From contig NZ_JAIOAA010000005.1 of assembly GCF_019890675.1 (NCBI RefSeq), forward strand, positions 360,955 through 424,954: a stretch of 64,000 nucleotides of DNA. Reading direction: 5' to 3'. Below are positions 57,904-64,000 of the stretch, in pieces (within the stretch, counting starts at the first letter, position 1; the number at the start of each line of letters is the position of its first letter). Below the pieces are notes generated by a model. That model searched no databases and was not told where the DNA came from. It worked only from the letters and a program-made list of their open reading frames with translations. The DNA is from Micromonospora sp. PLK6-60. GTDB taxonomy: Bacteria; Actinomycetota; Actinomycetes; Mycobacteriales; Micromonosporaceae. Both the position numbers and the translations under genes were made by a program.

Positions 57904-57913
57904 TTGATATCAA
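57904..57913. promoter_or_regulatory. AT-rich palindrome in the SGNH / DUF4397 divergent region
   Basis: TTGATATCAA, 37 bp upstream of the SGNH gene, in an AT-rich patch unusual for this genome. Could be an operator or part of the promoter. The rest of the 240-bp gap (57868-58107) holds nothing else I can name. Confidence 0.35.
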
Positions 57914-58107
57914 TAAGATCGTACCCGGCGGTAGCCTGCGGTTTTCCGCCCACCGCCCATAGAGATAATTCGCTGCAACATCCACCAAACGGCGACCGCC
58001 GCGGTCAGGAACCCGACGTACCGGGCGGTCGACTTGCGCCACAGTCCCGTGGACGGGACCCTGGGGCGGGCGGGGCGCACCGCCCCCCGGACCACGTCGG
58101 AGGTGAG

Positions 58108-58974
58108 ATGCCGCTCCCCCTGCTCAGACCGTGCCGGCTACTGGCCGTCGCGGGCGCGCTCCTGCTCGGCGCCGCGTCGGGCGTCGTCGCCGGGCCCGGC
58201 CCGGCCGCCGCCGCGCCGGCCACCGTCGGGTACGTCCGGCTGGCGCACCTGTCCCCCGACACCCCGGCGGTGGACGTCTACCTGTCCGCGCCGGACGCCG
58301 ACCAGCCCCGCCGCTTCCCCGCCGTGGCGTACGGGGTGGTGTCGCAGTACCTGCCGCTGCCGGCGGGCCGGTACGCGGTGGCGATGCGCACGGCGGGCGC
58401 CCCCGCCGACCAGCCACCCGTGCTCACCACCGAGGTCTCGGTGACCGCCGGCCGGGCGTACACGGTGGCCGGGGTGGGCCGGCACGCCGACCTCGGGTTG
58501 CGGGTGCTCACCGACGATCTCAGCGCCCCCGCCGCCGGGCGGGCCAAGGTGCGCGTGGTGCAGGCGTCGGTGCGTACCCCGGTGCTCGACGTCGCCGCCG
58601 CCGACGGGCCGGCGATCGCCGACGCCGTCCGGTTCGCCACCACCACCGACTACCGCGAGGTCGAGCCGGGGCGGTGGCGGCTGCGGCTGGCCGGCGCCAA
58701 CGGTCCGAGCACCCAGGCCGAGGTCACCCTCGCCCGGGGCGCGGTCTACTCGCTGCTGGTGCTGGACGCCGAGCGCGGCGGGCTGGTCACCGAGCTGCGC
58801 GAGGACGCGCGCGGCGGCTCGCGGGCCCCCACCGGAGGGGTGGAGACCGGCGCGGGCGGCTCGGCCGGGGCGGGCGTCGGGGCGTACCCGATGATCGCCG
58901 GCGGCCTGCTCGCGGCGGCCGTGGTGGCGGGTGTGCTGCTGGTCCGCCGGCGGCCCCGAGCGGGGCGGGGATGA
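58108..58974 (+). CDS. DUF4397 cell-surface protein
   Basis: 288 residues from the ATG at 58108 (GGAGGTGAG upstream). Signal peptide to ~35. Then DUF4397: GYVRLAHLSPDTPAVDVYL, FPAVAYGVVSQYLPLPAGRYAVAMR and AKVRVVQASVRTPVLDVAA (in blocks). A Gly-rich stretch, then a C-terminal transmembrane helix and RRRPRAGRG tail. No LPxTG motif, although a sortase gene follows, so it is probably membrane-anchored outside the cell. Function unknown. Confidence 0.88.
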   Translation: MPLPLLRPCRLLAVAGALLLGAASGVVAGPGPAAAAPATVGYVRLAHLSPDTPAVDVYLSAPDADQPRRFPAVAYGVVSQYLPLPAGRYAVAMRTAGAPADQPPVLTTEVSVTAGRAYTVAGVGRHADLGLRVLTDDLSAPAAGRAKVRVVQASVRTPVLDVAAADGPAIADAVRFATTTDYREVEPGRWRLRLAGANGPSTQAEVTLARGAVYSLLVLDAERGGLVTELREDARGGSRAPTGGVETGAGGSAGAGVGAYPMIAGGLLAAAVVAGVLLVRRRPRAGRG

Positions 58975-58975
58975 C

Positions 58976-59619
58976 GTGGTCCGGCGGCACTGGGGGGGTC
59001 GCCGGACCACCGGGCTGGTCGCGGCGCTCTGCCTGACCGCCGGGTGCGGGGCCGTGGCGCAGTCGCCGCCGGCCCCGGCCGGCCGGTGGGTGGCCGGCTG
59101 CGCCGACGGGTGCCGGGCCGAGGCCGACCCCACGGTCCGCCGCCCCCAGGGCCAGCCCACCCGGGTACGCGTCGCGCGCATCGGCCTCGACTCGCGGCTG
59201 GCGGTGCTCGGGCTGGACCGGTCCGGGGCGCTGGTGCCGCCAGCCGACTTCGCCGAGGCCGGCTGGTACGGCGGCGGTCCGGCCCCGGCGACCCCGGCCC
59301 GGCGGTGATCGCCGGACACGTCGACTCGGTGGACGGCCCGGCCGTCTTCGCGCGCCTGGCCGAGCTGCGTCCCGGCGACCGGATCGAGGTGTGGCGGGGC
59401 GGCGTCCCGGTGGCGTTCCGGGTCACCGGAACGCTGGTGGTGGGCAAGGACAACTTCCCCACCACCACCGTGTACGGCCCGACGCCCGGCCCGGAGCTGC
59501 GCCTCATCACCTGCGCCGGCGACTTCGACCGGCGGGCCCGGCACTACCGGGACAACCTGGTGGTGCTCGCCGTCGCCGAGGCCACCGGCGACCTGTTCCC
59601 CGACTCCGCGGCGCGCTGA
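58976..59619 (+). pseudogene. Class F sortase, frameshifted
   Basis: The first part (GTG 58976) reads TTGLVAALCLTAGCGAV, RVRVARIGLDSRLAVLGLDR and FAEAGWYGGGPAP, then runs to a stop at 59306-59308. The second part continues in another frame as GDPGPAVIAGHVDSVDGPAVF, LVVGKDNFPTTTVYGPT and LRLITCAGDFDRRARHYRDN. Together they make one class F sortase with catalytic His (AGHVDS), Cys (ITCAG) and Arg. Loss of one C in GGCCCCGGCG near 59281-59288 explains it. It may be a true mutation or a sequencing error. Usual partner of the DUF4397 gene. Confidence 0.85.
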
Positions 59620-59662
59620 CCGCTCCTCGATCTAGGCCCGGCCCGGCGCGCTGACCCCCGCC

Positions 59663-59800
59663 CGACGGCGCCCGGGGCCCGGTGCGCTGGCCCCTGTTCG
59701 ACGGCGGCCGGGGGCCCGGTGCGCCGGTCCCTGTTCGACGGCGGCCGGGGCCCGGTGCGCCGGTCCCTGTTCGACGGCGGCCGGGGCCCGGTGCGCCGGG
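59663..59800. repeat. Tandem repeat, 36-37 bp x ~3.8
   Basis: Units start at 59681, 59718, 59754 and 59790 (GGTGCGCCGG..CCTGTTCGACGGCGGCCGGGGCCC), with a partial unit from 59663. It lies between the convergent sortase and DUF2203 genes and ends just before the DUF2203 stop. Confidence 0.9.
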
Positions 59801-59804
59801 CCGG

Positions 59805-60173
59805 TCAGATCGGGCGGCGGCCGGCGAAGCCGCACTCGGCCCGGTGGTACCAGCGCACGTCGCTGTCCCCCTCCAGCCAGCACCAGAGCACCGCCCGGCC
59901 GTCCCGCTCGCCGGGGAAGTCCAGCAGCACCGGGGCGATCCCCTTGACCTGGATCTCGTGCTCGTGCAGCTCGTCCAGGACGCCGTGCAGCCGGGCCTCC
60001 AGCGCCTTCACCTCGGGCAGCCCGCCGAGCACGCTCATCCCGTGGTCGGCCAGGTCCGCCCGGAGTTCGGCCAGGTCGGCGCGGATCCGGATCAGCTCGT
60101 TGATCCGCGGGCGCAGGGTCGCCACCAGGTGTCGCGACTGGGCGAGAGTGAACACCCGAGCAGTATGGGGCAC
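59805..60173 (-). CDS. DUF2203 family protein
   Basis: 122 residues. Starts VFTLAQSRHLVATLRP, the usual family start (a GTG at 60155 fits this better than the ATG at 60173), then long helices (LAELRADLADHG, EARLHGVLDELHEHEIQVKGI) and the conserved end VLLDFPGERDGR, VLWCWLEGDSDVRWYHRAECGFAGR (two pieces). Family function unknown; soluble. Confidence 0.88.
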   Translation of the reverse strand: MPHTARVFTLAQSRHLVATLRPRINELIRIRADLAELRADLADHGMSVLGGLPEVKALEARLHGVLDELHEHEIQVKGIAPVLLDFPGERDGRAVLWCWLEGDSDVRWYHRAECGFAGRRPI

Positions 60174-60223
60174 TCAGCCCACCGCGTGCCGGCCGGCAGA
60201 CGCGGCAGCTGCCCGCACCCGTT

Positions 60224-60284
60224 GATCGTTGGCGGCTCAGCTGTTGCCGCCTCGGCGTGTCGTGCTGCTCCGCTGCCAACGATC
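60224..60284. terminator. Inverted repeat after proC
   Basis: GATCGTTGGC (60224-60233) and GCCAACGATC (60275-60284) pair perfectly, with weaker outer pairing (GCCCGCA / TGCGGCA). It lies ~23 bp after the proC stop, in the gap before the DUF2203 gene. Confidence 0.5.
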
Positions 60285-60306
60285 GAGGGATGCGGCAGGC
60301 CAGCGG

Positions 60307-61155
60307 TCAGTCGGCTTGGGCGGCTAGTTCGCGGGCCCGGTCGCGGGCCGCCTCCAGGGCCGCCAGCAGCGCCGCGCGTACGCCGTGCTTCTCCAGCTCT
60401 CGGACGGCGGAGATGGTGGTGCCGGCCGGCGAGGTGACCGCCTCGCGCAGCTTGACCGGGTGTTCCCCGGAGTCGCGCAGCATGACCGCCGAGCCGATCG
60501 CGGTCTGCACGATCAGCTCGTGCGCCACCTGGCGGGGCAGGCCGAGCAGGATGCCGGCGTCGACCATGGCCTCGACCAGCAGGTAGAAGTACGCCGGGCC
60601 GGAACCGGAGAGGGCGGTCACCGCGTCCTGCTGCGACTCGGGCACCCGGATGGTGGCGCCCAGCGGCGTGAACATCTCCTCGGCGAGGGCGAGGTGCGCG
60701 CCGGTGGCGTGCGCCCCGGCGGAGATGGCGGTCATCGCCTCGTCGACCAGCGCCGGGGTGTTGGTCATCACCCGCACCACCGGGGTGCCGTCGGGCAGCC
60801 GACGGTTGAAGAAGCTGGTGGGCAGGCCGGCGCAGAGCGAGATGACCAGCTTGTCGGCCGGCACCTTGGCGCCGATCTCGTCCAGCAGCGCGCCGGCGTC
60901 CTGCGGCTTGACCGAGATGGCGAGCACCGCCGCCTCGTCGACCGCGGTGAGGTTGTCCACCACCCGTACGCCGTAGCGGGCGGCGAGTTCCTCGGCGCGG
61001 GCCGGGCGGCGGGCCGTGGCCAGCAGCCGCTCCACCGGCCAACCCGAGCGCAGCAGCCCGGAGAGCATCAGCTCGCCGATCTTGCCGGCGCCGATCACCG
61101 CGACCGTGTGCCCGCCCGCTGCCGACCCACCCCTGTCGGTCCGCTCGCCGACCAC
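60307..61155 (-). CDS. proC: Pyrroline-5-carboxylate reductase
   Basis: Last step of proline synthesis. 282 residues, GTG start. Rossmann motif VAVIGAGKIGELMLSGLL near residue 18; LAISVKPQDAG; VRVMTNTPALVDEAMTAIS; C-terminal dimerisation domain with ALSGSGPAYFYLLVEAMVDAG and GTTISAVRELEKHGVRAAL, the family signature TSPAGTT included. Full length. Confidence 0.95.
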   Translation of the reverse strand: MVGERTDRGGSAAGGHTVAVIGAGKIGELMLSGLLRSGWPVERLLATARRPARAEELAARYGVRVVDNLTAVDEAAVLAISVKPQDAGALLDEIGAKVPADKLVISLCAGLPTSFFNRRLPDGTPVVRVMTNTPALVDEAMTAISAGAHATGAHLALAEEMFTPLGATIRVPESQQDAVTALSGSGPAYFYLLVEAMVDAGILLGLPRQVAHELIVQTAIGSAVMLRDSGEHPVKLREAVTSPAGTTISAVRELEKHGVRAALLAALEAARDRARELAAQAD

Positions 61156-61176
61156 CCGCGCCTCCTCGTCCGACGA

Positions 61177-61232
61177 CTGTTAAGCGGGGCCCCCTGCTAT
61201 GCACGAGGCGTTAACAGGGGGCCCCTCCTTAC
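61177..61232 (+). repeat. GTTAAC/GGGGCCCC element, copy G
   Basis: GTTAAGCGGGGCCCCC and GTTAACAGGGGGCCCC, 31 bp apart, ending CCTTAC 3 bp from the phosphofructokinase stop (61236). In the direction of the pfk mRNA, GGGGCCCCCTG pairs perfectly with CAGGGGGCCCC. It lies between two minus-strand genes. Confidence 0.9.
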
Positions 61233-61235
61233 CGC

Positions 61236-62264
61236 TCAGCTGCCGAAGAAGACCTCGGCCTCGGCGTAGCGCTCCAGCGGGACGGTCTTCAGCTCCGCGG
61301 TGGCCTCGGCCAGCGGGACCCGGACGATGTCCGTGCTCTGCATCGCGACCATCTTGCCCCAGTCGCCCTCGTGCGCCGCGTCGATGGCCTGCAGGCCGAG
61401 CCGGGTGGCGAGCACCCGGTCGAACGCGGTCGGGGTGCCGCCGCGCTGGATGTGCCCGAGGACCACGGTGCGGGCCTCCTTGCCGGTCTTCGCCTCCAGC
61501 TGCTCGGCCAGCCACTGGCCGATGCCGCCGAGACGGACGTGACCGAACGAGTCGAGTTCCTGGTTGTGCAGCACCATCTGGCCGTCCAGCGGCTGGGCGC
61601 CCTCGGCGACCACGACGATCGGGGCGTACTGGTGCTGGAAGCGCTTCTCGACGTATCCGGCGACCTGGTCGACGTCGAACTGCCGCTCGGGCAGCAGGAT
61701 CACGTTGGCGCCGCCGGCGAGGCCGGCGTGCAGGGCGATCCAGCCGGCGTGCCGGCCCATCACCTCGACGACCAGGGTGCGGTGGTGGCTCTCCGCGGTG
61801 GTGTGCAGCCGGTCGATCGCCTCCATGGCGATGTTGACCGCGGTGTCGAAGCCGAACGTGTAGTCGGTGGCGCCCAGGTCGTTGTCGATGGTCTTCGGCA
61901 CACCGACGACGTTGACGCCCAGCTCGTGCAGCTTGGTGGCGACCCCGAGGGTGTCCTCGCCGCCGATCGCGATCAGGGCGTCCACGCCCTGGGCGGCGAG
62001 GTTCTCCTTGATCCGCTCGACGCCGTTCTCGATCTTGAAGGGGTTGGTCCGGGAGGAGCCGAGGATGGTGCCGCCGCGTGGCAGGATGCCCCGGACCTCC
62101 GCGATGCCCAGCGGCTTCGTCAGGCCCTCCAGCGGGCCCTTCCAGCCGTCCCGGAAACCCACGAACTCGTGACCGTAGGTGGCCACGCCCTTGCGGACCA
62201 CCGCCCGGATTACCGCGTTGAGCCCTGGGCAGTCGCCGCCGCCGGTGAGCACGCCGATACGCAT
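61236..62264 (-). CDS. 6-phosphofructokinase, pyrophosphate-type by signature
   Basis: 342 residues from the ATG at 62264 (MRIGVLTGGGDCPGLNAVIR). Residue 104 is Asp (GGEDTLG) and residue 124 is Lys (GVPKTIDNDLG). In group III PFKs these two positions mark pyrophosphate use, while ATP enzymes have Gly at both. Substrate blocks TIDNDLGATDYTFGFDTA and EVMGRHAGWIAL are intact. It therefore probably catalyses the reversible PPi-linked step, as known for Amycolatopsis methanolica. Element G follows the stop. Confidence 0.92.
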   Translation of the reverse strand: MRIGVLTGGGDCPGLNAVIRAVVRKGVATYGHEFVGFRDGWKGPLEGLTKPLGIAEVRGILPRGGTILGSSRTNPFKIENGVERIKENLAAQGVDALIAIGGEDTLGVATKLHELGVNVVGVPKTIDNDLGATDYTFGFDTAVNIAMEAIDRLHTTAESHHRTLVVEVMGRHAGWIALHAGLAGGANVILLPERQFDVDQVAGYVEKRFQHQYAPIVVVAEGAQPLDGQMVLHNQELDSFGHVRLGGIGQWLAEQLEAKTGKEARTVVLGHIQRGGTPTAFDRVLATRLGLQAIDAAHEGDWGKMVAMQSTDIVRVPLAEATAELKTVPLERYAEAEVFFGS

Positions 62265-62444
62265 GATCTGCTCATCCTCCTGGAGCATCAGGTGAAGCCC
62301 GGATCAAGCCCCAGGATATGGGTCGGAATCAGACCGTCGGCGCCGTTGCCGGCCCGGGGCGGGCCGTCACCGCGAACTGTAGCCGCCCTGGCTGGGTGCC
62401 GGCACCGCGGCCCGGCGCGTCCCGCCCGGCGGACCGGCTACCCG

Positions 62445-62945
62445 TCAGTAGTCGACCCCGTGGTTCTCGCCCACCTTCGGCGGCTTGCCGGTCACCGCCG
62501 CCTTGGCGAAGCCGAACAGGGTGACCACCGTGCCGCCGGGCGAGTCCCAGTACTCGGCCGAGGTGGCGTGCACCTTGATCAACGTGAGGCCGGGGGTGTC
62601 CAGGCCGTCCGGGAACCAGGCCTTGAGCAGCGGATTCCACAGCCGCTCCGCGCGCGCCCGGTCGAAGCCCTCCTGGGCGGTCCCGGCGATCGACACCCAG
62701 GCGTGGTGCCGCTGGTCGGAGAAGGCCACGTTCACCTCCGGGTTGACCCGGATCTGGCGCACCTTCGCCGAGTCGGCGTGCGCGAAGAACCACAGGTCGC
62801 CGTCGAACTCGGCCTCCTGCAACCCCATCGGTCGGCTCATCATCCGGCCGTCCACCCCGATGGTGGTGAGCATGCAGATCCGCGCCTGCCGGATCAGCTC
62901 GGTCACCCGCTGGCGGCCGTCGGCCGCGGTCGACTCGTCGGTCAT
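62445..62945 (-). CDS. Pyridoxamine 5'-phosphate oxidase family (general stress) protein
   Basis: 166 residues. Split-barrel flavin-binding fold: ICMLTTIGVDGRMMSRPMGLQ, DGDLWFFAHADSAKVRQIRVNPEVNVAFSD (in pieces), AWVSIAGTAQEGFDRARAERLW and KAWFPDGLDTPGLTLIKVHA. This is the pattern of the 'general stress protein 26' group rather than PdxH, since the PLP-binding residues of PdxH are not evident. Likely FMN- or F420-linked. The 180 bp before the pfk gene hold nothing I can name. Confidence 0.88.
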   Translation of the reverse strand: MTDESTAADGRQRVTELIRQARICMLTTIGVDGRMMSRPMGLQEAEFDGDLWFFAHADSAKVRQIRVNPEVNVAFSDQRHHAWVSIAGTAQEGFDRARAERLWNPLLKAWFPDGLDTPGLTLIKVHATSAEYWDSPGGTVVTLFGFAKAAVTGKPPKVGENHGVDY

Positions 62946-63033
62946 GGCGTACCCCCTCGCGTCCCTCTGGCGGGACGGTGCCCGGGACGGAACGGGTCAA
63001 ACCTGGGACAGCCGGCCAGTTACGGCGACCCGC

Positions 63034-63531
63034 TCAGCGGCCGGTCATCGCCCGCCACCGGGCCAGGTTGTGCCGGGCGTCGACAAGCGCGTCGTGCCGC
63101 TCCGCCTCGGCGTCGGGCAGCCTCGGCCGGCCCCGGTCGTCCCAGAGCTGGCGCAGCTCCCGGGTGAACCGGGGGATCTCCCGCGGCAGCCCGGTCATCG
63201 AGCCCCAGAGCTGGGCCAGCACCACGTGGTCGTACGCGGCGTACCAGGCCCAGAGCTCGATCTGCTCGCCCGGGCGGTCACGGATCGGCTCGACCAGGAA
63301 CTCGTACAGGTCGTCGCGGATCCGCGCCCGGGAGCGCCAGGCGCGGTCGGCCGGCGACGGGAGCCGGTCCAGCACGTTGCGACGGACCCACGGCACGGCG
63401 CGGGAGTCGTCGAACTCGGTGGAGACCGCGTAGAACTCGCGGCCGTACTCGTCGACGACGCCGATCGACACCAGGTCGATGGTGCGGCCGTCCTCGATGA
63501 ATTCGCAGTCGTAGAAGTAGCGGTAGGCCAT
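63034..63531 (-). CDS. 3'-5' exoribonuclease (Rv2179c/RNase AS family)
   Basis: 165 residues from the ATG at 63531 (GAGG 9 bp upstream; the frame opens at 63540). DEDD nuclease: YFYDCEFIEDGRTIDLVSIG gives Asp and Glu, AWYAAYDHVVLAQLWG the third acid, HDALVDARHNLARW the last His and Asp. M. tuberculosis RNase AS (Rv2179c) trims adenylate-rich RNA. Rv2179c lies next to AroG in mycobacteria; here it is ~10 kb from aroG, so the synteny is only partly kept. Confidence 0.92.
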   Translation of the reverse strand: MAYRYFYDCEFIEDGRTIDLVSIGVVDEYGREFYAVSTEFDDSRAVPWVRRNVLDRLPSPADRAWRSRARIRDDLYEFLVEPIRDRPGEQIELWAWYAAYDHVVLAQLWGSMTGLPREIPRFTRELRQLWDDRGRPRLPDAEAERHDALVDARHNLARWRAMTGR

Positions 63532-63799
63532 CCCCGCCATCCTCGCCCACCGGGCCGGCCGACCCGACGGCGGGGCGCGGGTCGACGGCCACGACCGTCA
63601 TCGGCGACGGATCCGCACGTCAGGGCGGACCGCCGGTCGTCACGGAAGTGTTTTGAGGGGTGTACAGCACGCGACCGGACCGTCATGATCTGATGTGTAC
63701 CGCTACCGGACGCCGGACCGGTTCAGTCGACCTCGTACCGGCGACTGCCTGGTTCACCCGGTGCGTGGATGTGGTCCTTGACCGGGGAGGGGTTGGGCC

Positions 63800-64000
63800 G
63801 TGGAGGTTCGCCTGCCGGAGCCGGGCGACGCGCTGACCGGCGTCGAGATGTTCGCCGGCCTCGAGCCGGAGGTGCGCCAACGCGTCATCGCGGCGGCGGT
63901 GCCGCGCACCTACCGCAAGGGGCAGTTGCTCTTCGTGGAGAACGACCCCGGCGAGTCGCTGATCGTGCTGCGGCGCGGGGCGGTCGCGGTGTTCCGCACC
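63800..64000 (+). CDS. Crp/Fnr-type regulator, N-terminal part (cut by window edge)
   Basis: 67 codons from a GTG at 63800. Reads MFAGLEPEVRQRVIAAAVPRT then YRKGQLLFVENDPGESLIVLRRGAVAVFRT (shown in pieces), the standard cyclic-nucleotide-binding beta-roll of Crp-family regulators. GGGGAGGGG lies upstream. The rest, including any HTH, is outside the window. The gap 63541-63799 holds only promoter-like sequence. Confidence 0.85.
   Translation, partial: MEVRLPEPGDALTGVEMFAGLEPEVRQRVIAAAVPRTYRKGQLLFVENDPGESLIVLRRGAVAVFRT

Noticed and set aside
59663..59800. CRISPR array or short coding repeat
   Set aside because: Head-to-tail 36-bp units without spacers; the open frames across it are only repeat translations.

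Overview
The window is chromosomal DNA from a high-GC actinobacterium, most likely Micromonospora or a close relative. Support for this: roughly 72-75 % GC, many GTG starts, ATGA/GTGA stop-start overlaps, a meso-DAP-type MurE, a MurT/GatD pair, an actinobacterial ImuA'-ImuB-DnaE2 cassette preceded by a LexA box, and homologues of the mycobacterial Rv2172c-Rv2179c neighbourhood. No phage, plasmid, transposase, CRISPR, rRNA or tRNA gene was found.

Layout. (1) 0-6.5 kb, minus strand: front half of the division/cell-wall (dcw) cluster, mraZ-rsmH-ftsL-pbpB-murE-murF, with a phased MraZ-box array upstream. (2) 6.8-10.2 kb, plus: murT-gatD (lipid II amidation), a VTT/DedA-like membrane protein and a small kinase-fold phosphotransferase. 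(3) 10.2-13.9 kb: a LuxR-type two-component pair divergent from an ABC exporter. (4) 14-17 kb: leuS behind a leucine leader-peptide attenuator. (5) 17.3-22.2 kb: moxR-DUF58-transglutaminase operon. (6) 22.4-26.6 kb: DUF3040 protein, DNA polymerase IV, a phosphodiesterase, a methyltransferase and tiny ORFs. (7) 26.7-33.5 kb: SOS mutagenesis cassette (HEPN gene-imuA'-imuB-dnaE2). (8) 33.7-36.4 kb: transmembrane flavin reductase, FMN-binding protein and ApbE. (9) 36.5-42.7 kb: TetR regulator, YbaK deacylase and a carotenoid-tailoring operon (CrtA-like, GNAT, CruF, CruG, CrtI/CrtD-like). (10) 42.8-53.4 kb: CDP-alcohol transferase, metF, HTH regulator, polyprenyl synthase, Rv2175c-type regulator, PASTA kinase, endonuclease IV, threonine aldolase, class II DAHP synthase. 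(11) 53.5-59.6 kb: secreted functions (LPMO, chitinase, SGNH hydrolase, DUF4397 protein, a frameshifted class F sortase). (12) 59.8-64 kb: DUF2203, proC, PPi-type phosphofructokinase, PPOX protein, 3'-exoribonuclease and the start of a Crp-type regulator.

The most unusual material is not a gene. Seven copies of a ~57-bp element, built of two 31-bp-period half units (GTTAAC + GGGGCCCC), lie in the window. Five sit 0-5 bp after a stop codon, always in the same orientation relative to that gene, and a sixth lies 73 bp after one. The two half units can pair as an RNA hairpin whose variable stem bases change together. The seventh copy is inserted in frame inside cruF and brings a TTA codon. A second repeat carries GTG start codons at gene-gene junctions (37.7 kb, 51.9 kb, and a degenerate copy inside murE). 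Long perfect palindromes sit at three convergent gene ends. Two tandem-repeat blocks and an AT-rich, rare-codon island inside rsmH are further signals that the genes alone do not explain.
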